Assembly: GCA_003339415.1 (NCBI GenBank)
Contig: PDHQ01000621.1
Span: 1 to 13,605 of the forward strand
Direction of reading: 5' to 3'
Source of the DNA: Ophiocordyceps camponoti-saundersi (nom. inval.)
Lineage: Eukaryota; Ascomycota; Sordariomycetes; Hypocreales; Ophiocordycipitaceae
DNA length: 13,605 nt
In this document: positions 1-10,009 of the stretch, one piece after another
Layout: each line of letters starts with the position of its first letter
How positions within the stretch are numbered: position 1 is the first letter of the stretch
The notes under the pieces: model-generated
The model's database searches: none
Seen by the model: the letters and a program-made list of their open reading frames with translations, nothing else
Told to the model about the DNA's origin: nothing
Program-made: the position numbers and the translations under genes

Positions 1-200
<200 letters not shown>

Positions 201-202
<2 letters not shown>

Positions 203-770
203 TTTATTTTTATCTTTATTATTATTTTTATTATTAATAAAATTAGTAGCAAGGGCGGGAGAAGGTAAGGGAGAAAAAGTAAGAGCAGGAGTAAGAGCTT
301 TAATATAAGATTTTTTCCGCAGAATAGCTTATAAAAATAAATATTAATAATTTCTTTTTATAAAAGATAAATCGCCCTCTTAAACGCGAAATCGATAAGT
401 CTTATATAGTAAGCCGCTAAGTAAGTTAAGAAAAAGACTTACTTTAATAATAAAAGGAGAAAACTAATAAAAGGCTTTAAGCTAAAAGTATTTTTATATA
501 ATAGCTTAAAAGAAACCTTATATTAGTAATATATCCCTTATAATAGATAAATTACCTTTTTAATTATAAGATTAATAAGTTTTATATAATATACTATAAA
601 ATATATTAAGAGAAAGATTTATTTTAAAAAGAGGAGGAGGAGGAGTAAGAGAAAAAGAAAAAGAAGTAGTTAAAAGAGGCTAGCGCTTATACTCCTAAAT
701 AAACTAATTTATAAAAATTAGAACATTTTCTTTATATTTAAAGCCTTTACTATTACTAATAATATTATTC
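201..770. other. AT-rich left flank, no recognisable gene
   Basis: I see no gene here. The stretch contains a purine-rich part (246-295), a GGA/GAA-rich purine run (about 630-670) that would read as an Arg/Lys-rich tail in one frame, and a decayed direct duplication listed separately. CpA/TpG are as scarce as in the transposons. It may be a remnant of an older repeat, but nothing identifies which. Confidence 0.6.
326..650. repeat. Degenerate ~180-bp direct duplication
   Basis: Two diverged copies lie side by side, the first beginning at agctt (326) and the second at agctt (503). Shared anchors are agataaat at 365 and 545, ataagt at about 395 and 575, and the ttaag-aaaga segment at about 436 and 616, giving an offset of 177-180 bp. 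The second copy is more AT-rich: where the first has CG (for example cgccc, acgcg), the second has TA. Most differences look like C-to-T or G-to-A transitions, as expected of duplicated DNA hit unequally by RIP. Origin unknown. Confidence 0.65.
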
Positions 771-907
771 TTATTAATATTTTTATTAATATTTTTATTA
801 ATATTTTTATTAATATTTTTATTAATATTTTTATTAATATTTTTATTAATATTTTTATTAATATTTTTATTAATATTTTTATTAATATTTTTATTAATAT
901 TTTTATT
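771..907. repeat. 12-bp tandem repeat (minisatellite)
   Basis: The unit ttattaatattt is repeated about 11 times almost without change from 771. The last unit runs directly into the 24-bp array that follows. The near-perfect copies suggest recent slippage or homogenisation. Confidence 0.95.
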
Positions 908-1031
908 ACTTTTATTATTATTATTATTATTACTTTTATTATTATTATTATTATTACTTTTATTATTATTATTATTATTACTTTTATTATTATTATTATT
1001 ATTACTTTTATTATTATTATTATTATTATTA
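908..1031. repeat. 24-bp higher-order repeat of TTA triplets
   Basis: Five copies of a 24-bp unit, each beginning acttttatt and continuing as ATT triplets, start at 908, 932, 956, 980 and 1004. The constant 24-bp spacing shows a higher-order repeat built on the microsatellite. The array ends exactly where the target duplication of Element 2 begins, so Element 2 inserted at its edge. Confidence 0.93.
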
Positions 1032-1036
1032 ACCTT
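1032..1036. repeat. Target site duplication of Element 2, left copy
   Basis: The pentamer acctt directly precedes the left LTR of Element 2 and recurs directly after its right LTR at 13318-13322. A 5-bp duplication is typical of LTR retrotransposon integration. Confidence 0.85.
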
Positions 1037-1156
1037 TATAAGGGATTAATTTATAACTAATTATAGCTAGATAAGGGGGATTATAGCGGACATATTTAGG
1101 TCTTCCTTATAGCGCTTAGTTATCGCGCGGGGTATATAGCTAGCTTAAGAGGGGGG
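1037..1156 (+). repeat. Element 2 left LTR, first 120 bp
   Basis: This segment matches 13106-13225 of the right LTR without gaps; for example the tatcgcgcgg block lies at offset 84 in both. It ends in a run of six G where Element 1 inserted. The other 92 bp of this LTR are at 11352-11443. Confidence 0.92.
1152..1156. repeat. Target site duplication of Element 1, left copy
   Basis: The pentamer ggggg immediately before the 5' LTR is repeated immediately after the 3' LTR at 11347-11351. Removing one copy restores the Element 2 LTR to exactly the length of its right LTR. Confidence 0.9.
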
Positions 1157-1760
1157 TGATACGGGACGTGTAATAACACCCCTATAAATCGCCTAACCTC
1201 TTATAATATTTCCCTAGGATTTCCTAGGATTTCCCGCCTTAGGATTTTACTCGGATTTCCCCTAGAAACTTTATTACCTTTACGCTTAGGAAATTACTAA
1301 GATTTCCTCTTAGGATTTCTTTATAATAACTTTTAGGATTTTACTAAGATTTCTAGTAAGATTTAGTATTAAAATATACCTTTAGAAATCTCCGGATTTT
1401 ACTAGGAAATCCCTATATATTAGGAAATTACTATATATTAAGAAATCCCTATTTTACTAATATACTTAGAAATTACCGTAAAATCCCCTTAGGTAAATAT
1501 TTTTAAGATTATACTAAGAAATCTTCCTTAAGCTCTTAGCTATATAATTAGCTTAGTATTCCTTTAAGTAATAATTTAGATTTTTTTATAGTTATTATTT
1601 TAATTCTTAAAAAACTCTTACTTATACTTATACTTTTTATAGTAGCTATTCTATAATCTTATAATTAGTAGCTAGCTTATCTCCCTTTCCTATATATTAT
1701 ATCTAATAGCTAGCTTAGTATATACGATTATTAGTAGATTATATATATAAGCGTATATTA
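1157..1760 (+). repeat. Element 1 5' LTR (604 bp)
   Basis: The LTR begins tgata and ends tatta, that is TGATA...TATCA with the terminal C turned to T. It aligns to 10743-11346 with identical total length and identical offsets at internal landmarks (cccgcc at +76, aataac at +168). The first 25 bases keep three CpA/TpG sites (1157, 1169, 1177) that are mutated in the 3' copy. In the middle (about 1408-1434) this copy has TA where the 3' copy has CG. The body is packed with short motifs of the type AGGATTT and its inverse GGAAATC. Confidence 0.95.
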
Positions 1761-1912
1761 ACTAGTAGTAATTTTATATTTTACTAACTTATAGATCTTT
1801 AGCTATTAAAATAGTAAGTTAGACCCGAAACGTTTTTTACTAATAAAACTTTATAAGCGTAGATTTTTAGCTTAGAAGAAAGCTTTATTATATTTATTAC
1901 TTAACCTTAGCT
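1761..1912 (+). other. Untranslated leader of Element 1
   Basis: This is the stretch between the 5' LTR and the likely start of gag-pol. The gag-pol phase can be read upstream to about 1859 with one stop at 1868, so the true start could be earlier than 1913. No other feature is visible. Confidence 0.5.
1763..1777 (+). promoter_or_regulatory. Candidate primer binding site
   Basis: Three bases into the interior after the 5' LTR the sequence reads tagtagtaattttat, which could be a RIP-altered TGG-starting tRNA primer site. RIP has blurred it, and some fungal chromoviruses prime differently, so the tRNA cannot be named. Confidence 0.3.
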
Positions 1913-4900
1913 ATATATTATTTCTTTACCCCTAAATTTCTTAAAGTAATTAAGGAAAAAGTTATAGCTAAGAAAAAAGAAGCTTATATTTTTAATACTT
2001 ATAAAATAGTAAAGAAACCTTACCTTTTTAAAAGTAAATTTCCTCCTTTATAATACGGGGAAATAAGGCCCGTTAGAAAATATTTACTATATTAGGATAA
2101 TCCCTAAGAAACTAAGTTACTTATTATAATCGAACTTTTCCTAACTAATCTAAACGTTATAGTAAACTATAATTAACTATTTAAATAAGTAAATTAACTA
2201 AGGTATATATCTAATAGTATCCCTTACTTACTTAGAATTCCCCTAGAAAACTAGCTACCCCTTATTTAAGAATACCTTCGAATTATAAGTAATACTAAAG
2301 GAAAAGGTAAGCCGCTTACTTTATTAGAAAAAGGTAAGGAAAATACCTAAATCCCCTTTTAGGAAGAAGGTAAGGAGGAAACCTCCTCTTAAGATAAAGG
2401 TAAAAAAACCTCTATATTATAAGAATCCTCTCTAAAAGGAGAACCGTCTGCCCTAAGGAAGAATACCTCGAAAAGGTAATATTTTCTAAATCCTCTTATA
2501 ATATCGTTTAATTCCGGAAAACCTCCTTTACTTTCCGCGGAAAAGGAAAAAATAGCGCGGATAGTTAATAACGTGCTCTACTTTTATAATATCGTACCTT
2601 AGAATCTAAATTACCTTAGATATATTAACTTAGAAGATAATTTATAATTATATAATTAATTAAACTTATAGAAACCGTTTAGATAATAAGTTAGGTTATA
2701 AGCTAAAAATATTAAATAGTTTAAGCTTATTAGTATTTTTAATATTACTTTTAATTAGATTAAAAAAACTAATTAAATTATTATTTATTAGAATATTAAC
2801 TAATTTATAAACGCTCTAAAATAAGTTATTACTTAAAGCGAGGATTACGTAGATAAACTCGTATAACTTATTCCCTCTTTTCTTAGAGGATATATTATAG
2901 AATAGTATTTCGGAGATCTAGACCCCTAAATTAAATTAGAACTTACTTTTCCTAATCTCGGAATTTAAAAATAGGTAAAAGCTTTTTAGAAAAAGTTTAC
3001 TATCTAACTTAATATTACCGCTTTTACTATATAAAAATAAAGCTTTATATTTTAAGATATACTCGCTAAAAAGGACTTCCGATTATAAGTATTTAAAATA
3101 AAGAGAATAGCTTAAGTAACTTTTTATCCCGAATAATCTATATTAATAATCGTCTTCTCTTAACTTAATATCCTATTCTAAGAAACTTTCCGATAGCTAA
3201 CTAGCAAAGATACCTTAGATAACTAAGTATATAAATACGAATAACTTATTCCGAATTTCTAAATTAAGCTAACTAAAAAAACTTAGGGTAATTTATAAAA
3301 TAACGCTACTTAGTATATAGCTTTAGGTAAGTTACTTTAATATAAATATAAGGTAAATAATTCTAAGGAGAAATCCTTATAAAATCTAAACCGCTAACTA
3401 AATCGTAAACTAAATAACTTCCTTAGAAAGCTAATAGATAATACCCGGAAACTTTTTAATAAGAATATTAAGTTTAAAATAAAGATAAAATAGCTTTTCC
3501 TAAAAAAAAATAGAGAAAGCTTAAAAAGTAATCCTATCTTTATTAATCTTACTTATAAATTTACTAAATAAAATCTTAATACTAATAGAGTCTTTATAAT
3601 CTTTTTTAAGATATATAATATAATCCTTAATATCTTAGAATATAATCTAGATAATAAAACTAACTTATTTAAATTATCTAAGGCTAAAAAGGATAAGTAA
3701 TTAGATAATAACTTATATTATCTTATTTCGGATCTTAAGAAATATAAAATAAAACCTCTCGATATTATTAGAGACCTCCTTCTTAAAAACCTTCTTATTA
3801 TCGAAGCTACTCCTTAGATAACTAATTTTCTTTTAAAATAAGTTTCCTATTTTTCCTATACGAAGATTTTAGTATTCGGTAAAAATAGACTATCTAACGC
3901 TATAAAAATATATATTAATATTAAAGTAAATAGATCCCTTATTAGAAAAAACTTACTTAATAAGTTTAATAATATTAACTATAATCCGATAATAATTCGA
4001 GGCCTAAATAGTATCGGATTAGCCTTAACCTATAGTTAAGCTACCTTTATTTTATATATTATTAGTAAAATCGATAGTAAGTTTTACGTTAGTAAGTTTA
4101 AAGCTAGCGCTTAAGTTATTAAGTATCTTCTTACTAGAGTTTTATTAGGATAAGGATTCTCGATCCCTTATAAAATCGATATTCTTAACTTTCGATAAAA
4201 GCTTTAGATTTAACTTTATAGAGGAATATATATTAAATACTATTCTACTTATAAAGGACTAGCTATTCGTAAACGTATAATAGCCGCCTTAGTAATAATA
4301 ATCCCTTCTTTTTTAATAAGCACGATTTTAGCATTAATTAGAGATCTTTCTAAAAATCGTAACCTTATTTTCTTCCCGAACTCTTATTTCCTCTTAAGTT
4401 TAATTATTCGTAACTACTTCTATTTAATTATTTTTAACTTAAGTAATAAACTAATCTCTTTTAAACGAAAAGAAAAGGTTAATATTATATTAAATCTTAA
4501 TAATTAATTTTCTTTTATAATCCCTTAATAAATTACTAAGAAAGACTCCTTAGATAACCTTAATAAACGTTTAACGCTAGATTCTCTTTTAAACTAAATA
4601 ATATTATCTAATAAAACTAATACCGATTTACCTTTTATTAATATCTCGGATCTAAGTTAACTTTATTAGTTAAGTATCTTTAAGATACCCGATATCCTGG
4701 AAATCGAAGGAGAATATAGCGTTAAAATTTATATATTAAATCTTTAGTTATCCGGAAAAGTAAAATAACTTTATAATTCTTTTCCGAAACTTTAGGAAGA
4801 TACTAGACTAATTAATCTGCCCCCTAAGCGGTATCTAAAAATCCCCCTTATTAATAATTAGTACGAGAAGAAACTTAGTTTACGTCCCTATTTATTAAAT

Positions 4901-4981
4901 AAACCTAATTAGGATTTCCTTAATAAAAAGTATAACGATATATATTTATAAGGTAAGATAAAATAAGCGCTTAAAGCTTTA

Positions 4982-5520
4982 CCTTTCGCTAGCCTATATT
5001 TTATTATTTAGAGAAAAAGTAAACTATATATTATTAATAACTTACGAGCTTTAAATAGCGTAGCTATTCCTAATATATATCTAATACCTCTCCCTTAAGA
5101 TATAATTTATAAATTAGCAGGCAAAAAGGTTATTTTTATTATTAATATTCGAAGCTTTTTTTATTAGTTTTTTATCTATTTAGATTACTAAGAGCGGTTT
5201 ATAATTACTTCCTACCGTAAATTAGAGAGAGCTATAGTTACTCTTATAAGGTATAAAAACTCGCCTACTTATATATAAAGATTCGTCGATTATATTTTCT
5301 AACTATATAAAATATACGCTACTAGATATATTAATAATATAGTAATTTTCTCTAATTTTCTAGAAGATTACGTTAAGTATCTATCTACTATATTTAATCT
5401 TTTTATTAGTATAAATCTTTCCCTCTCCGCTCTTAAATTATTCCTTTATTACCTATTTATAGAAATATTAAGGTACTACGTTAATAAATTCGCACTAATA
5501 AATACTTAATCTTAGGTAAA
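4982..5520 (+). other. Reverse transcriptase domain of gag-pol
   Basis: The core begins around PFASLYFII and continues with NNLRALNSVAIPN (5036-5074), a fingers motif of fungal gypsy elements. Next come VIFIINIRSFFYQF (5129-5172; first catalytic Asp at 5144 is now Asn) and YKNSPTYI-RFVD (5255-5290). The active-site box YINNIVIFS follows at 5327, where the family has Y-(V/I)-D-D; GAT and GAC after T became AAT. The segment after it (EDYVKYLSTIFNLF and a YVNKFAL block near 5477-5497) fits the thumb/connection. Both active-site Asp are lost, so no polymerase activity is possible. Confidence 0.95.
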
Positions 5521-6181
5521 AGCTTTATAAGATATCGAGTTTCCTAATACCTTATAATATCTCGAGTAATAGATTAGATTAGTTAGATAGATAAGATATC
5601 TTATTCCTTATTTTACGTAATAAATTAACCCTTTTTAGAAACGTAAAACGGTAATATTCTAAAAAAGACGGGAAAATAAAGTACCTATTACTAAATTAAA
5701 GAAAAATACCTTTACCTCTTAATCTAAAATTATCCTAATAAAGGAAGAAACTAACTATTTTAACGATATTACTAATACCTTTTATAATAACGCTACTCTT
5801 AATTAGTTTTTTCCTAATTATTAACTTTTTTTATAAATCGATACTTTTTAAAAGAATAGTTTTATAGCTTATCTTTTCTATATTAATAACGAGGAATCCT
5901 AGAAATTATTTTTAGCTCCGCCTTAATAATTTATTAAACTTATTTACTATCTTAATTATACTTTTAAATTAGCCGAAATTAGATATTAGCTAACTAAACT
6001 TAAGATCTCCTATTTAATATAAGCTTATTATAAACTCCGAACTTATTTAATTAAAACTTAGAAACTAAAAATCGTAATTTTTATAAATTATACCGTAATT
6101 TTAGTAATTATAAAATAAACCTCTCTTTTTACTACTAATATAAAAAGTAATAATTACTTTACTCTCGCTTTTTAATTTCTA

Positions 6182-6253
6182 AGTTAATACCTTTTTAAAG
6201 TTCGATATATTTTAGGTATTTTTAACGTTCTTATAGACTTTTTTTTACGCCTC
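6182..6253 (+). other. RNase H C-terminal motif of gag-pol
   Basis: The conserved end of the gypsy RNase H domain (a YL..F..(I/V)RY.PG..N..(A/P)D.LSR pattern) is seen as KVRYILGIFNVLIDFFLRL. It sits between the RT and integrase domains as expected. The remaining RNase H residues upstream (about 5760-6180) are too altered to mark individually. Confidence 0.75.
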
Positions 6254-6541
6254 CCCTTAAAAGTAATCTTAAAAAAAAGATAAGGAGAACTTAAGGATAT
6301 CTAAAAGGATTATATTAATTAGGACTACGCGCTTATTTCCTTAAAGGCTATTCTTAATAACGCTTTTTAACGTAGGATTTCCGAAAAATATCTCCTTAAT
6401 ATATAATAATCCGAAATCTTAGAGTAACTTAAAAACGAAAACTTTTAGGAAAAACTCGCTTTTATCTAAGCAAATAGCTTATTATATCTCGAAGATATCG
6501 ATAATCGATAATAACTTTATATTCCTAAAAATTATAATAAA

Positions 6542-7520
6542 GAAATTATTTCTAAGTATTATTTTCGTAAATTTTATACTAGTTAAAAATATATATAAGC
6601 TAAACTCTCCTTTAGTTTTATTATTTCCTAACTAAAAAAGAAAATTAATAATTTTATAAATAAATATAATATTTATAAATATAATTAAATTAATAGATAG
6701 CTTCCCCTTAGGGAAATAGTTCTAATCTATTCTTTAGTAATTTCTTTTTATATAATTATAATAAACTTTATTATTAGACTCCTTTTAATCTTTTTAGAAA
6801 ACTTACTTTAGTTTAAACTTATAGGAAAGTTTTATAATACCCTTCTTACCGTTACCGATAAGTTCTCGAAGATATATATTCTAACCCCCGAATATAATTA
6901 CTTTACCGCTAAAAAATAAGCTTAGCGGCTATACTATAAGCTTACTTATTATAATTAGAGACTCCTAAAATAAATTATTTCTAATTAAGATCTAAAGTTT
7001 ATATTTAAGCTTTAAAAAACCTTATAATTTACTTTTAGTATTAAACTTTTAATATTAACTATATATTACCTATAAACTAATAGTTTATCTAAAAGATAAA
7101 ACTAAATTATTAAAATTGCTCTTAGATTTTTCGCTACTAATTTCCCGATAAAGCGATAAATTAACGCCCTACTAGCTTTTTAGTTTTCTCTTAATAACTC
7201 CTTCTCCTTAATTATTAAGACTACGCTAAGTAAGTTACTTATTAGATTTTAGATAAATAATAGTCTCTATTATTTAAGCGATTAAGCTTCTCTTAGATCT
7301 TAGGAAATATTAAAAAATAAGGTAGTTATTTTTATTACCTACGCTTAAGCTACGATAAAATAATATTATAATAAAAAATATCGGAAGCTTAAGTTTAAGC
7401 CTAGCGATTAGGTTTAGCTAAAACTTAGAAAAGGATATTCTATTCCTAATAGATAAGTAGCGAAGTTTTTAGAATAGTAAACTAAGCCTTTCCGCGTAAT
7501 CGAATAAATCGGCTATTTAG
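6542..7520 (+). other. Integrase domain of gag-pol (DD35E)
   Basis: The N-terminal HHCC zinc finger is recognisable by position: His codons became TAT at about 6560 and 6575, and the CxxC Cys codons became TAT at 6665 and 6674. The catalytic core has Asn codons at 6764 and 6983 and a Lys codon at 7091 where D, D and E are required. The context IISN-DLKF and TNSLSK matches the SD.DPKF and TNG.SER motifs. A GPY/F-like motif (now KPF) is at 7484-7492. Each substitution is a G-to-A transition, mostly in TpG context. Confidence 0.93.
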
Positions 7521-7660
7521 CTTATTAACTAAATCTTAATAACTCTATAAATATCTATTTTATTATATTAGTTATTTAACTTTAACTAGCTAAAGCTTTA
7601 GGAGAATAACTTAGCCCTAAGCTTAATACTAATAACTATAAGATTAAATAAATCCTTAAT

Positions 7661-7810
7661 AGGAGAAGAGTTAAAAAAGGATAAGGTGCTACTCGAATAA
7701 AGTATCTTATATATTAGAAAAAATACCCGAATAATAATAATTAGTAAGTAGCTAAAAAAGACTTCTAATAAAAAGATATAATCGAAGAATTTAATAAAGA
7801 AAAGGATAAG
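7661..7810 (+). other. Chromodomain at the gag-pol C terminus
   Basis: The frame reads RRRVKKG-GATRIKYLIY-KKYPNNNN--VAKKDF--KDIIEEF, where the dashes are stop codons. This matches the chromodomain pattern (R.R.G...YLVKWKGYP....TWEP...L....I..F), with Trp codons turned to TAG or TAA. In chromoviruses this module follows the integrase and is thought to target integration to methylated-histone chromatin. Its position 140 codons after the GPY/F motif is normal. Confidence 0.88.
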
Positions 7811-7959
7811 TTAGAAACCTAGCTAAATATTACTAGGAAAAAATATATAAATACTTTTAAAAAGTACTAGCTATTAGAATAAGGTAAATAAGTTACCTAG
7901 TAATAAACGCGTAAAATCTCTAAGAAATAATAAACTTAACGCGTCGCTATTTATACTAA

Positions 7960-8141
7960 ATTTCCCTCTATTTTCCTACTTTTCTCTCTCTTACCTTTTC
8001 TCTTTTTTATTTATCTTTTATTATCCCTATTTATATTTCCTATCTTTATTATATCTTTCCTATATATTATATCTATTCCCCTTATAATTATTTCTTTTTA
8101 TTTTTTAATTTTATTATTTTTTCTTATTTTTCTTTTCTTTT
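7960..8141 (+). promoter_or_regulatory. Pyrimidine-rich leader before the third frame
   Basis: This roughly 180-bp stretch is almost entirely C and T on the + strand with few purines. It runs directly up to the ATA that I take as the former start codon at 8142. CT-rich tracts just upstream of the start are characteristic of fungal promoters. This suggests that the downstream frame may have been transcribed from its own promoter rather than only from the LTR. Some of the T content is RIP-made. Confidence 0.5.
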
Positions 8142-9818
8142 ATACCTAAGATCGATCCGCCTTATAATAATCCCTATTATTCTTATAATAAGATATACCG
8201 TAAGCTATTCTACGAATAGCTAATTTATACTCCCCTAATACTTATATTCGAAAGCTTTAAAAAAGCTATTTAGCTATTTAAAAACCTCGCCGAATTTTAA
8301 TATTTATTTAAATTACTTACTTATAAATTTAATAACTAGAAATTAAATAACTATATAATATTCGTTACTTAGAAATAAGCACTCTAAGAAGAAAGCTATA
8401 ATCTATCTTTTAGTAAATTAGATAATCGTATTTATTATATTAACCGAAAAATAAAAAGATAAGCTAATAGCGAAAAACTCCCTAATAATAAAGATTATAA
8501 TTCCGAGCACTTACTTTTAGATAACGAATACTTTAGCTTTAACTACTCCCTACCCGAAATTTCTAAAATTATAGCGCTTAAATATTTTACTCGATAAATT
8601 ACCGCGGTATCTTCCTTTATTACTAGCTTTACCTTTAAAATACCGGCTACTTCGTTAAGAAGCTATACTTATCCTACGCTATTATACTCCCTTACTAATA
8701 TTAAAAAGAATATCTTTCCGTAATCTAAATAACCTAAAAAGAACTATTATAGCGCGTACGCGCTATTAGAAATTATAAAAGATTATATTAAAAGCTTAGT
8801 TAGCGGGTAAGTTTACTAAGACTCCGAAAAATTAAAGGAGATTAAGAGGATCCTAGCTATTATTTTGTATACTAACTACCTTAGTAAAATAAAACGAATA
8901 GTATTAGTAGCTATAAAAAAGGAGACTAAGGTTAAGGGAGTAGCTCCTATCTTTAGTAAATCCTTAGTAAGGCGTTTTATTACTCCTCTTACTTTTACTT
9001 AATAAAGTATTTTTAGAACTTTTAATAAGTAAACTCGTTCCGCCTCTTAGTAACCCGTAACTTTAGTAACTATTTTTAAAATTATTATTTAATTTTAAGA
9101 AATTCTAAAAGCTAAAAAAGTTAAGGAGGCTAATAATAATTTCTTAGTAACTTACTATAATAGTCTAGTTTAGGTTATTAAATACTCTTTTACTTTTTTC
9201 GTAATATATTATAATAAGTAAGCTTTAGTATTCTAAGATATAAATATCGCTTTAATTTAAGTAATTTATTTTAATAAATACCTTACTAAATATAATATTT
9301 CCCTTAGCTTAAGTTATATAGCGAAAATATTTAATATTAGTAACGAATAGATTATTAATTTCCTTATTCTTATACCTATCTTACTTAATACTCCCGCTTT
9401 TAAGAATATATTACTCGATATCGATAAGGTTATTATATTTATTAATAAGAAGTCCGTACTAAATAATTTTAGTAAGATTCTAAAATTTTACGAAAGGAAC
9501 TATTAAGACTTATACGTTTATATAAGAGAATAGATATATCTACTTAGTAAGGGTATCGTTATATTACTTCTAGCTATTACTATTAATTATATACTCTTTT
9601 TAGCTTAGAGTAATATTATCGGAAATAAAATAACCTTAAACCTTAGTAATATTCTAATTTTTAATATTTTAGATTTAGTTAAGATAGCTCCTAATAATAT
9701 CGCTAAAAAGCTATATAATTAGATAGGTAGCTTAGTCGAACTTTCTAATAATACTAAATATATTACGATTATTAAACTTATTAACGCGGACCTTTTCGTT
9801 AATATAACGATAAACTAA
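8142..9818 (+). pseudogene. Third frame of Element 1, unknown protein of ~558 aa, RIP-inactivated
   Basis: The frame runs from ATA 8142 (mutated ATG) to TAA 9816-9818. It has about 30 in-frame TAA/TAG in 558 codons (about 5 percent), then 9 in the next 37 codons, marking the coding end. Reading stops as Gln gives a protein-like composition: a Pro/Tyr-rich start (PKIDPPYNNPYYSYNK), a helix-like charged stretch (SEKLKEIKRILAIIL, about residues 229-243) and a Lys/Glu/Asp-rich C-terminal half. The other two frames are also partly open in short stretches but are richer in Leu/Tyr/Ser and break up around 8760-8940. I recognise no family: there is no zinc knuckle, no protease motif and no clear signal peptide. 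Candidates include a displaced nucleocapsid-like or Env-like protein, or a captured host gene; none is supported by a motif. Confidence 0.6.
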
Positions 9819-9907
9819 AGTATTCTTTAGCTCTTTATATAGTATTAGCATAAACTATAATAGAGAATATATTAATAACGCGCTTTATACTAAGAGTATA
9901 CGTTATA

Positions 9908-10009
9908 TTATTTAACTATTAATACGTAACGGTTTTTATATCTATTTTACTATTAATAAGTAATAGATCTCTAAGTTATTTAACTATTAATAAGTAACGA
10001 CTATTATAT
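9908..10009 (+). repeat. Three tandem copies of a 34-bp unit
   Basis: Copies start at 9908, 9942 and 9976. The shared core actattaata(c/a)gtaa begins at 9915, 9949 and 9983, so the period is exactly 34 bp. Copies 1 and 3 are more alike (ttatttaactattaata) than the middle one. Confidence 0.85.

Larger units (their letters stand above)
1913..7939 (+). pseudogene. Fused gag-pol polyprotein of a chromovirus, RIP-inactivated
   Basis: A single phase of about 2,009 codons. The proposed start is ATA at 1913 (a mutated ATG); the end is uncertain, because TAA/TAG codons cluster from 7898 to 7937 and most in-frame stops are former Gln or Trp codons. Residues 1 to about 650 should be Gag, with a Lys/Glu/Gly-rich stretch near residues 125-185; no zinc knuckle or protease motif could be placed. 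RT lies at residues ~1020-1200, with all three catalytic Asp now Asn (1078, 1141, 1142). The RNase H end is at ~1424-1447. In integrase, the zinc-finger CxxC is now Tyr-x-x-Tyr at 1585/1588, and the catalytic triad D-D-E has become N-N-K at 1618, 1691 and 1727, with exactly 35 residues between the last two. A chromodomain occupies ~1917-1965. There is no frameshift between any of the motifs. Such proteins copy element RNA into DNA and integrate it; the chromodomain usually directs integration to heterochromatin. Confidence 0.93.

Noticed and set aside
908..1031. CRISPR-like array
   Set aside because: The 24-bp periodicity has no spacers; the units are contiguous variants of a TTA microsatellite.
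1157..1760. Dating Element 1 by 5'/3' LTR divergence
   Set aside because: Most differences are RIP-type transitions, so the molecular-clock assumption fails.
3890..4900. Retroviral-type aspartic protease (D-S/T-G) in gag-pol
   Set aside because: Expected between Gag and RT, but no D-S/T-G or its predictable RIP form could be placed convincingly; IDSK near 4067 lacks the right surroundings.
1913..9818. A ciliate-like genetic code with TAA/TAG read as glutamine
   Set aside because: Long frames with TAA/TAG in place of Gln, and no in-frame TGA, mimic such a code. TGA is missing simply because TpG is almost absent everywhere, ATG has vanished as well, and active-site Asp/Glu, His and Cys are changed by the same transitions. 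RIP explains all of this.
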